Assembly: GCF_033705735.1 (NCBI RefSeq)
Contig: NZ_CP131130.1
Coordinates: 2,607,001-2,671,000, forward strand
Direction of reading: 5' to 3'
DNA length: 64,000 nucleotides
Origin: Shinella zoogloeoides
GTDB taxonomy: Bacteria; Pseudomonadota; Alphaproteobacteria; Rhizobiales; Rhizobiaceae
The notes beneath the pieces are model-generated. The model was not told where the DNA came from and did no database searches. It saw nothing but the letters and a program-made list of their open reading frames with translations. Positions 10,182 through 17,245 of this stretch are shown one piece after another. Every line of letters begins with the position of its first letter. Position 1 is the stretch's first letter. Both the position numbers and the translations under genes were made by a program.

Positions 10182-10406
10182 CTCCAACCTCCTGGTCTCT
10201 GCCTCGGTCAAAACCCTAGAGAATTAGTAGACTTAGTCAACAATGGCCGGAAACTTCGCAAAACCGGTTCCAAACGGACCGCAACGACGCAATGGGCGCA
10301 CTGTCCCACCCGGCGGCAAGCGCACAGTTCATCTCGAAAACGCCCGGGCGAACGCAAAATGCATCCGCGAAAAATTCAGGTTTTCCGGCCGCCCGCCGGA
10401 TTTTTT

Positions 10407-11723
10407 TCAGCCATTCGACACCCGCCTGTGACCGGAAAGGGGCACGGCGAGAACGCCGCGATAGACCTGTCGCACCGTCTCGGCGAAGGTGAAGGGGCCG
10501 GGGCGCAGGCTGGAGGCGATGGCCCCCACCGCCGAGAGCCCGCGCAGGGGCGCGCCGTCGCTCAGGAGCTGGCCGCAATCACCGGCAGAGAGCAGCGCTA
10601 CATCGCGGCCGAGCAACCCCGCAAGCGCGCGGGCGGACGGCGCCTCGCGGCAGTCGATGACGGTCTCGTCGAGGGATTTCGGATCGCGCGGGGGAACGAA
10701 TCGGGTGCGGCCGCTCTCGAATTCCGCGGCAAGGCGCCGGTGGATATCGCCGGCGAGGCGCACGGAGAAATGCCGGTGCAGGCGCAGGATATGGCGGCGG
10801 TAATGGTTGCGCTCGGCCTGGGGCAGGTTGCGCCAGACGACGGAAAGACGGGCGGAGGCTGCATCGACGACGGTCTGCCACTGACCGCCGTGCCGCGCCT
10901 CCGCGATGCTACATTCCTGCCGGATATAGCGGAAGGCGTCCCTCAGCGAGCGGCTGGTGGGCGGCTCGCCGAAGACCATGCCCTCATGGCCCCGGCCATG
11001 CGGCTGCGGCAGGCGGCCCGCCGCAGCGGCGACCTCGACGGCCCCGGAAAACCCGCGCCGGCGCAGGTCGAGCAGGATGGCGGCAAGACGCGGGCCGTTG
11101 CCGACAAGGGTCAGCGGTGGCGGATCGTCCTGCCCCGAAAGGCGCGCGGCGGCGGCGAACGCCTCCCGCCAGGACGCCGCCTCGCGCTGGGCCATGCCGA
11201 AGCCGGTCGCGATGAAGACATGGTCGAAGACGGCGCCTTCGCCGTCCCGAAATGCAAGGCGCACCCCACCCGCCTCCGCAAGGAGATGGCGCACCGTGCC
11301 GCGGATGGTGCGGATATGCACGTCAGGGCGTTGCGAAAGTGCCTCGCCGAACCGCGCCATCAGATAGTCGCGAAAGAGAGCGCGCGGCACATGGATATCC
11401 TGCGGGCCGCGCAATGCGGACACCGTGCCGGCGGCAAGGAGCGTATCCTTCAGCCAGCGGGAAAAATCGTCCGGCCGCTCGGGAAGGACGGAAAGGTCGC
11501 GGGCGGGCTCGGTAGTCAGCGCCTCGCCGGCAGGGCCGTCGCCGAAGGCGCCGGGCGCATCCTCGGCATCGATCATCCAGGCTTCGAAGGGCCGGTGAAG
11601 CCGGCGCATCAGCGCGATGATCGTGGCGAGCCCCGACGGTCCCGCGCCGACGACCGCGATGCGCGCCATCGGCGATGCGCCCGGACAGCGGGCGTCTTCT
11701 GCTGCGACCCTTTCGAAGAACAT
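10407..11723 (-). CDS. NAD(P)/FAD-binding protein, YdhS-like
   Basis: A 438-aa protein of the COG4529 type (FAD/NAD(P)-binding, YdhS-like). The dinucleotide fold begins at residue 19 with MARIAVVGAGPSGLA, and the second conserved region is HVFIATGFG. ATG 11723 is chosen because AGGGGAGGG lies 6 bases upstream; a start at 11669 (MARIAVVG) has no visible ribosome site. Substrate unknown for the family. It is divergent from the SfnB-like gene across a 360-bp control region and lies next to the sulfate operon, which suggests a sulfur-related redox role (inference). Confidence 0.8.
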   Translation of the reverse strand: MFFERVAAEDARCPGASPMARIAVVGAGPSGLATIIALMRRLHRPFEAWMIDAEDAPGAFGDGPAGEALTTEPARDLSVLPERPDDFSRWLKDTLLAAGTVSALRGPQDIHVPRALFRDYLMARFGEALSQRPDVHIRTIRGTVRHLLAEAGGVRLAFRDGEGAVFDHVFIATGFGMAQREAASWREAFAAAARLSGQDDPPPLTLVGNGPRLAAILLDLRRRGFSGAVEVAAAAGRLPQPHGRGHEGMVFGEPPTSRSLRDAFRYIRQECSIAEARHGGQWQTVVDAASARLSVVWRNLPQAERNHYRRHILRLHRHFSVRLAGDIHRRLAAEFESGRTRFVPPRDPKSLDETVIDCREAPSARALAGLLGRDVALLSAGDCGQLLSDGAPLRGLSAVGAIASSLRPGPFTFAETVRQVYRGVLAVPLSGHRRVSNG

Positions 11724-12083
11724 GTCCTGTCCCTCCCCTGCACCGTGAAGCAAGAAGCGGAAGACACGATAGCGCAGCCTTCGATAATTTTCTACCTTTT
11801 TTGTAGATAATAAATTTCGCCGATTCCGAGCCCGAAAGCGAGGCCGGCGAACTTCCTTCTCAGCAACGCGTTCCTCCATTAAAATGGCGGAGTTGGGCGG
11901 GTGGCCACAGGGATCGCATGCCCGTCCCGTCGGCGGCGCGGCACATGGCAGGCGCCGCGAAACGATCCGGCGATGTCGCCCGAGCTGGCCAGAACCAATC
12001 TATACAATCTTTATAGAATGTGATCTTTCTATCCCGATAATGCCTATGCGCCCTGGAACCGCATTCCGTAAGGAGCAGACGAC
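11724..12083. promoter_or_regulatory. Divergent control region between YdhS-like and SfnB-like genes
   Basis: No gene is visible in this 360-bp gap. Two AT-rich inverted repeats stand out: TCTAC-N7-GTAGA at 11791-11807, about 70 bp upstream of the minus-strand gene, and TCTATA-N7-TATAGA at 11999-12017, about 67 bp upstream of the plus-strand gene. Each sits at operator distance from its own gene. The arms resemble each other, but the spacing of the TCTA/TAGA cores differs (9 versus 11), so a shared regulator is only a possibility. Confidence 0.45.
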
Positions 12084-13181
12084 ATGGGTACGTTTTCATC
12101 GGCACTCGACCGCCCGGCCCGAACGGCCGCGGTCATCGGAACCGAGGATGAAGCGATCACCGTTGCCGGCACGGTCGCCGAGGTTTTCAGCTTTCCCGCG
12201 GAGGCCGGCGCCGCCGCCGGAACGGCCGAGGCCCGCCTCGATCTTCTCTCCCGCTCAGGCCTCTTCGGCATTTCCGTTCCGACGGAACACGGCGGAATAG
12301 ACGTCTCGAACACCGTTCTGGCCGAGGTCTGCACTGTCGCCGCCAGCCGGTCCGCGGCGCTCGCGGATGTTCTCGCCGCCCATTTCGGCGCCCTCGAAGA
12401 GGTCCGCAGCCATGGCAGCGAAAGCCAGCAGGGCACGGTCTTTTCCGCTGCCCTCGCCGGCGGACGGCTGGCGCGGGCATCGGCCCGCCGCAACGGCGAG
12501 AGCGTCGACGCCCTTCCCCTCGTCGCGAGCGGTCTTGCCTGGCGGCTCGGCGGCGAGGCCCTCTGTACCCCCTGCGCGAGGCATGCCGACTGGCTGCTGG
12601 TGCCGGCCCATCTCGACGGCGGACGGTCGGCGGGCCTCCTGCTTGCGACCCGCATCGACGGCCTCCACTACATCGCCAACAGTTGCGAGCCGGCGAAAGG
12701 CGGCGTCCAGCCCGCCGAGCACGTGCTCTTCAAGGACGTGGCGATCGACGGCGACACCCTGCTGCATTCCGCCGGGGAGGCGCACGGCGTCCCCCGCTCC
12801 CTCGACCTGCTGCTGGAAGCGGCGCGCCGGATCGGCGCCGCCCGCGAAGCGATGCGGCATCTGCTGGACGACGACGCCGGCGACCCCATCGAGACCGGCC
12901 GTCTTGCCGCCCGGCTCGCCGCCGCCGAAGCGATGGCCGGCGAGGCGGGACGCGCCATCGATGCCGCGCAGATCGGGCTAGCCGGACAGCACCGGACGAA
13001 CGCCTTTCTCGCGGCGGCAGCGGCCCTTGCCGCCGCCGAAGACGCCGCCGCCGCCCTTCGCCGGGCCGGCGCCGCGCCGGCGGGAGAAGCATCGCTCTCC
13101 CCGCATCTTGCCGCCATCCTGCGGGAAAGCGGCCGATTGCGCCGCGACGAGCACCGCCGTCCGCCGGAAGAGGAAGGCTGA
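12084..13181 (+). CDS. SfnB-like acyl-CoA-dehydrogenase-fold oxidoreductase
   Basis: A 365-aa flavin-dependent oxidoreductase of the acyl-CoA dehydrogenase superfamily, closest in arrangement to the SfnB/DszC sulfur-acquisition branch. The N-terminal helical domain carries LSRSGLFGISVPTEHGGIDV, the middle beta domain covers about 100-210, and the C-terminal four-helix bundle (about 220-350) is Ala-rich and somewhat short for the family (about 390-400 aa). AAGGAG precedes the ATG. Neighbours are the sulfate transporter and a methionine sulfoxide reductase. The likely role is reductive or oxidative use of organosulfur compounds under sulfur limitation; a plain acyl-CoA dehydrogenase cannot be excluded. 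Confidence 0.7.
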   Translation: MGTFSSALDRPARTAAVIGTEDEAITVAGTVAEVFSFPAEAGAAAGTAEARLDLLSRSGLFGISVPTEHGGIDVSNTVLAEVCTVAASRSAALADVLAAHFGALEEVRSHGSESQQGTVFSAALAGGRLARASARRNGESVDALPLVASGLAWRLGGEALCTPCARHADWLLVPAHLDGGRSAGLLLATRIDGLHYIANSCEPAKGGVQPAEHVLFKDVAIDGDTLLHSAGEAHGVPRSLDLLLEAARRIGAAREAMRHLLDDDAGDPIETGRLAARLAAAEAMAGEAGRAIDAAQIGLAGQHRTNAFLAAAAALAAAEDAAAALRRAGAAPAGEASLSPHLAAILRESGRLRRDEHRRPPEEEG

Positions 13182-13268
13182 ACGCAGCCCGCTGCTACCA
13201 GCGCGAAAGGCGAAGTAGCCCTCGCCCCGCCAATACCGTACCTGTTCCGCTGAGCCCCGCCATAAGGG

Positions 13269-13383
13269 CAAAAAAATGGGCCGGCGAAATTCGCGGCCCA
13301 TGAGGTGTGAAGGTCAAAAACCTCCAGAGGGGAACAGCTGATACAGCGGCACTGGGAGGAAAACCGCCATGCGCATCAGCTGT
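13269..13383 (-). ncRNA. Candidate AbcR-type (alpha-r15) trans-acting small RNA
   Basis: A roughly 115-nt minus-strand transcript is supported by three consecutive hairpins in a gene-free stretch. Hairpin 1 has a 9-bp outer stem, ACAGCTGAT (13383-13375) with ATCAGCTGT (13342-13334), and a loop exposing CTCCCA. A single-stranded GTTCCCC follows. Hairpin 2 is formed by GAGGT and ACCTC. Hairpin 3 is a strong terminator (13301-13276, ATGGGCC/GGCCCAT) running into seven T residues. CATATT at 13393-13388 could be the -10 box. The exposed CUCCCA and GUUCCC match the two anti-Shine-Dalgarno motifs I recall for AbcR sRNAs, which repress ABC-transporter mRNAs in rhizobia and Brucella. That it is an sRNA is well supported; AbcR identity is likely but unproven. 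Confidence 0.65.
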
Positions 13384-13464
13384 GTGCAATATGGTCGTTT
13401 TTTGATCAGATGGAAAACATTTATTGTGCAGTGCAGCTATGCGCATGCTGCATCGCTCACCACC

Positions 13465-13956
13465 TCAAAAATCGCTGCCCGCCACATAGAGCGCGGCAAG
13501 CGCCTCGAAGCCCGCCTGGTCCTCCGCCGTGAAGCGGCCGGGCGAAGGGCTGTCGAGATCGAGCACGCCGAGCACGGCGCCCGCGCGGATCAGCGGCACC
13601 ACCACCTCGGAACGCGAGGCGGCATCGCAGGCGATATGGCCGGGAAAGGCATGCACGTCCGCCACAAGCTGGCTGCGCGCCTCGGCGACCGCCGTGCCGC
13701 AGACGCCTTTGCCGACAGGAATGCGCACGCAGGCGACCTTGCCCTGGAACGGCCCCAGCACGAGTTCGCCGGGCGTCTTCAGGAAATAGAAGCCAGCCCA
13801 GTTGAGGTCGGCGACGGCATCGTAGATCAGCGCGGAGAGGTTCGCCGCATTGGCGATCGCATCGCGCTCGCCATGCAGCAGGCCTTCCGCCTGGGCGAGA
13901 AGCTCGCGGTAGAAGCCAGGCTTGTCGGCGGCTTCGATCTTGCGGATGTCGAACAT
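13465..13956 (-). CDS. msrC: Free methionine-(R)-sulfoxide reductase (GAF domain)
   Basis: A 163-aa single-GAF-domain protein of the fRMsr (YebR/MsrC) family, which reduces free Met-(R)-sulfoxide. Three conserved redox cysteines are visible: C76 (VACVRIP), C86 (KGVCGTAV) and C110 (HIACDAASRSE), with the C-terminal VLDLDSPSPGRF motif. The start at 13956 has AGGAA upstream, and the family begins a few residues before the first helix. Nearby sulfate uptake and SfnB-like genes fit a sulfur or oxidative stress role. Confidence 0.9.
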   Translation of the reverse strand: MFDIRKIEAADKPGFYRELLAQAEGLLHGERDAIANAANLSALIYDAVADLNWAGFYFLKTPGELVLGPFQGKVACVRIPVGKGVCGTAVAEARSQLVADVHAFPGHIACDAASRSEVVVPLIRAGAVLGVLDLDSPSPGRFTAEDQAGFEALAALYVAGSDF

Positions 13957-14102
13957 GGCAGGGTTCCTGAAGGGCTGGGGTCGCCCGTCGATAGACCCGC
14001 TTGCCGCTTCTGGCAAGAATGAAGCGCGCCGCTCACAGCGGCAGCCACCAGACCAATAGCCGGCTCGCCCGCTTCGTCGAGACGCTGGAGACCTGTTCGC
14101 AA

Positions 14103-14133
14103 TAAAAGGCGGGCAGCGACTTGCGCTGCCCGC
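14103..14133 (-). terminator. Rho-independent terminator after the flavin monooxygenase gene
   Basis: A 10-bp perfect stem (GCGGGCAGCG / CGCTGCCCGC, 14109-14133) with a 5-base loop begins 13 bases after the monooxygenase stop. It is followed on the minus strand by CTTTTATTG. It ends the alcohol dehydrogenase-monooxygenase transcript. Confidence 0.75.
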
Positions 14134-14146
14134 TCGAGGTGCCGGC

Positions 14147-15946
14147 CTATTTCCGGTGGTGAACCGGTTGGAGGCCATAGACCGGCGTGGGGAGGCTTTC
14201 CAGGCGCGCCTTGAGCTGGAGCGCCAGATACTGGGAATAGTGGCGCGACTGGTGCAGGTTGCCGCCGTGGAACCACAGCGCCGCCTGCTGCGTCGGCTTC
14301 CACATGTTGCGCTGCTCGCCCTCCCAGGGACCCGGATCCTTCGGCGTGTCGGAGCCGAGGCCCCAGACCTTGCCGACCCGGTCGGCCGTCTCCTGGTCGA
14401 TGAGGTCGGCGACCCAGCCGTTCATCGAGCCGTAGCCTGTCGCATAGACGATGACATCGGCCGGGATCTCCCTGCCGCCCGAAAGCTTCACGGCATTCTC
14501 CGTGATCTCCTCGACCTGCCCGGCGGCAAGCTTCACCTTGCCGTCGATGATGAGCTGCGAGGCGCCGATGTCGATATAGTAGCCGGAGCCGCGCCGCAGG
14601 TACTTCATGAAGAGGCCCGAGCCGTCCGCGCCCCAGTCGAGCTGGAAGCCGGCCTTTTCCAGCGCCGCGTAGAAGTCGGCGTCGCGCTCGCGCATCTTGT
14701 CGTAGAGCGGGATCTGGAATTCGTGCATGATCCGGTAGGGGAGCGAGGCGAAGATGAGATCGGCCTTCTGCGTCGTCACGCCATTCGCCAGCGCCTCCTC
14801 GGAATAGAGCGCGCCGAGGCCGATATCCATCAGCGTGTCCGACTTGACGATATGGGTCGTCGAGCGCTGGATCATGGTGACGTCTACGCCGGCCTCGTGT
14901 AGCGCCGCGCAGATGTCGTGGGCCGAATTGTTCGAGCCGATGACGACGACCTTTTTACCCTTGTAGCCGTCCGGCCCGGGATGCTGCGAGGAATGGTGCT
15001 GGTCGCCGGCAAAGCGCTCGCGTCCCTTGAAGTCGGGGATGTTCGCCTTGCCGGACATGCCGGTCGCGAAGACGAGCTGCTTTGGCCGCAGCACCACCTC
15101 CTCGCCGTCGCGATCGACGACGATGGTCCATTCCTGCGCCGCCTCGTCCCATTTCGCCGACCGCGCGGTGGAGCGCGTCCAGTAGTTCAGCTCCATGACC
15201 TTCGTGTAGAATTCCAGCCAGTCGCCGATCTTGTCCTTCGGCGCGAAGACCGGCCAGTTCTTCGGAAAGTCGATATAGGGCAGGTGGTCGTACCAGACGG
15301 GATCGTGCAGGCAGAGCGACTTGTAGCGCTTGCGCCAGCTATCGCCCGGCCGGTCGTTCTTCTCAAGGATGATGGTGGGCACGCCGAGCTGGCGCAGCCG
15401 TGCGCCGAGCGCGATGCCGCCCTGCCCGCCGCCGATGATGACGACATAGGGCTGCTTCTCGTAGCCGAGCGTGCGCTCCTCCTCCTCGCGCTCCTCCTTC
15501 CAGGTCTTCGCGCCGAGGTTCTGGCCATGCTTCGCACCGAGCGGGCGGGTGAAGCCGGATTTCTCCTCATGGCCCTTCAGCTCTGAAAGCGCCGTCAGCA
15601 GCGTCCAGATGAGGCCGTCCTTGAAGCGCACGAGGCCGTAGCCGCGCCCGGTCGCCGTCTCGAAGGTGATCCAGCTTTCAAGGACGCCGTCGTTCTCCGT
15701 CGCCTCCTCGCCCGAAGCGACCCGCCAGTTCGACGGCTTGGCGGCGGAAAGCTGCGATTGCAGCATGTCGCGCACCTGGTCGCGGCCTTCGACGGTCTTG
15801 ATGTTCCAGGTGAAGGCGACGAGGTCGCGCCAATAGCATTCCTCGGCGAAAAGGCCGACGGCATCGTCGATCCGGCCGGCGGCAAGGGCCGCGCCGAGCG
15901 TATCGAGAAGTGTCTGGACGCGGGTGGTGGGGGTTTTCTCGAGCAT
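14147..15946 (-). CDS. Flavin-containing monooxygenase with N-terminal SnoaL/NTF2-like domain
   Basis: A 599-aa two-part protein. Residues 1-125 look like an NTF2/SnoaL-like domain (LFAEECYWRDLVAFTW and the WITFETATGRGYGLVRFKDG strands). Residues about 165-599 form an FAD/NADPH monooxygenase: GGGQGG at 172-177 binds FAD, FKGRERFAGDQHHSSQH is the FMO/BVMO-like fingerprint with the terminal Trp/Pro altered, and VVVIGSNNSAHD is the NADPH fold. AGGAGGAGA precedes the ATG. It lies 64 bp downstream of the alcohol dehydrogenase in the same direction and should share its sigma-54 promoter. The substrate is unknown; oxidation of a ketone, alcohol or amine is inferred. Confidence 0.85.
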   Translation of the reverse strand: MLEKTPTTRVQTLLDTLGAALAAGRIDDAVGLFAEECYWRDLVAFTWNIKTVEGRDQVRDMLQSQLSAAKPSNWRVASGEEATENDGVLESWITFETATGRGYGLVRFKDGLIWTLLTALSELKGHEEKSGFTRPLGAKHGQNLGAKTWKEEREEEERTLGYEKQPYVVIIGGGQGGIALGARLRQLGVPTIILEKNDRPGDSWRKRYKSLCLHDPVWYDHLPYIDFPKNWPVFAPKDKIGDWLEFYTKVMELNYWTRSTARSAKWDEAAQEWTIVVDRDGEEVVLRPKQLVFATGMSGKANIPDFKGRERFAGDQHHSSQHPGPDGYKGKKVVVIGSNNSAHDICAALHEAGVDVTMIQRSTTHIVKSDTLMDIGLGALYSEEALANGVTTQKADLIFASLPYRIMHEFQIPLYDKMRERDADFYAALEKAGFQLDWGADGSGLFMKYLRRGSGYYIDIGASQLIIDGKVKLAAGQVEEITENAVKLSGGREIPADVIVYATGYGSMNGWVADLIDQETADRVGKVWGLGSDTPKDPGPWEGEQRNMWKPTQQAALWFHGGNLHQSRHYSQYLALQLKARLESLPTPVYGLQPVHHRK

Positions 15947-16010
15947 CGTTTCTCCTCCTGCTCAGTGGGAAACGGGACGGCTCCTCAACCGTCCCGCAGA
16001 ACGGACCGGC

Positions 16011-17084
16011 CTATCGCGTGAGGTCGATCAGGATCTTCAGGTGCTTGCCGGCCGGGTCGAGCAACTGGTCGAACCCTTCGGTGACGGCCTCGCCGAGCGA
16101 GACACGTTTCGTGACGATGCGGCTCGCCGGAATCTGACCGCTGGCGATCAACCGGGCGACGCGCGGCCAGTAGTGGGTCGGGTAGGCCCAGGAACCGCGG
16201 ATGTCGATGTCCTTGAAGGTGACGTCGAACCAGTTCAGCGGGTTCTCGCCGGGGTGAAGCCCGGTCTGCACCACGACGCCCTGCTTGCGCACGGCGTCCG
16301 CGCAATTCTTCAACGCATGTTCGTTGCCGACGCATTCGATGGCGACATCGCAGCCGACGCCGCCCTCCGTCTCGGCGCGGATGACGTCGCCGACCTTTTC
16401 CGTCCTGGGATTTATGGTGCGCACCTCGCCTAGCGCCTCCCGCGCCAGAGCCAGCCGGGTATCGTTCAGATCGGACAGGAATATCTGCGAGGCCCCGGCC
16501 GCCCGCGCCGCCATGGCGACGAGAATGCCGATCGGCCCCGCGCCGGTGACGAGCACGCTGTTGCCGGCCGTCACGCCACCACGATCGCAGGCGTAGACGG
16601 CGACCGCCGTCGGCTCGATCAGGGCGGCTTCCTCGTCGCTCAGCGCATCGGGAATGGGCTGGACGTTATAGTCGTTGACAAGCGCTGCCTCTGCCATGCC
16701 GCCGGAATGCCAGGACAGGCCGGCGAGCGCGAGGTTTCCGCTGAGGTGGAACAGGCCGCGGTCGGCGTAGTAGTCGCCATGGCGGGGCATGATCAGCGGC
16801 TGGATCGAGACACGATCCCCCGGCTTCACATGGCCGACCCCTTCGCCGACGGCCTTGACGACCCCGCCGAATTCGTGGCCGAGGATCTGCGGGCCGTGCG
16901 CGCCGGTAAACGGATGCGGTTCCTTCGGCACGAAGATCGGGCCATAGGCATATTCATGCAGGTCCGTGCCGCAGATACCGCAGAAGCGGTTCTCGACCAG
17001 CACCTCGCCCGGGCCGGGCGACGGCGGCGCATCGACCTCCTCGATACGCAGGTCCTTGGCGGCGTGGAAGCGCAGAGCTTTCAT
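16011..17084 (-). CDS. Zinc-type alcohol/polyol dehydrogenase (butanediol dehydrogenase-like)
   Basis: A 357-aa medium-chain dehydrogenase. Catalytic zinc ligands are present in the motif CGICGTDLHEY (C38) and GHEFGG (H70, E71), and GAGPIG marks the NAD-binding fold. The usual four-cysteine structural-zinc loop is absent: the corresponding stretch, MPRHGDYYADRGLFHLSGN, has no Cys. Overall it most resembles (R,R)-2,3-butanediol or L-idonate-type dehydrogenases. ATG 17084 has AGGAGG six bases upstream. It is the first gene after a sigma-54 promoter and next to an AcoR-like activator, so a role in acetoin, diol or secondary-alcohol oxidation is likely. Confidence 0.85.
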   Translation of the reverse strand: MKALRFHAAKDLRIEEVDAPPSPGPGEVLVENRFCGICGTDLHEYAYGPIFVPKEPHPFTGAHGPQILGHEFGGVVKAVGEGVGHVKPGDRVSIQPLIMPRHGDYYADRGLFHLSGNLALAGLSWHSGGMAEAALVNDYNVQPIPDALSDEEAALIEPTAVAVYACDRGGVTAGNSVLVTGAGPIGILVAMAARAAGASQIFLSDLNDTRLALAREALGEVRTINPRTEKVGDVIRAETEGGVGCDVAIECVGNEHALKNCADAVRKQGVVVQTGLHPGENPLNWFDVTFKDIDIRGSWAYPTHYWPRVARLIASGQIPASRIVTKRVSLGEAVTEGFDQLLDPAGKHLKILIDLTR

Positions 17085-17118
17085 TGAGTTCCTCCTGTCG
17101 TTCTTGCGCAGGAGGATC

Positions 17119-17134
17119 AGCAAGCGCCATGCCA
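17119..17134 (-). promoter_or_regulatory. Sigma-54 (-24/-12) promoter for the dehydrogenase-monooxygenase operon
   Basis: On the minus strand the sequence TGGCATGGCGCTTGCT has the invariant GG and GC exactly 10 bases apart and matches the sigma-54 consensus (TGGCAC-N5-TTGC) closely. It lies 35 bp upstream of the dehydrogenase ATG. The adjacent gene encodes a sigma-54 activator, which strongly supports this call. Confidence 0.85.
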
Positions 17135-17206
17135 GAACGGCCGATGGAATAATTTCCAATTATTATCAAAGGCTTACATCAAGGGAAACCGGACCGCGGG
17201 GCGGGA

Positions 17207-17236
17207 TGCAACAGGTGGCGTGCGACAGGTGTTGCA
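17207..17236 (-). promoter_or_regulatory. Inverted-repeat upstream activating site for the AcoR-like activator
   Basis: A perfect 7-bp inverted repeat, TGCAACA-N16-TGTTGCA, lies about 85-115 bp upstream of the -12 element, the normal distance for a sigma-54 enhancer. It sits just past the stop codon of the activator gene. Binding by that activator is inferred from position and symmetry. Confidence 0.65.
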
Positions 17237-17245
17237 GCCGTTGCG

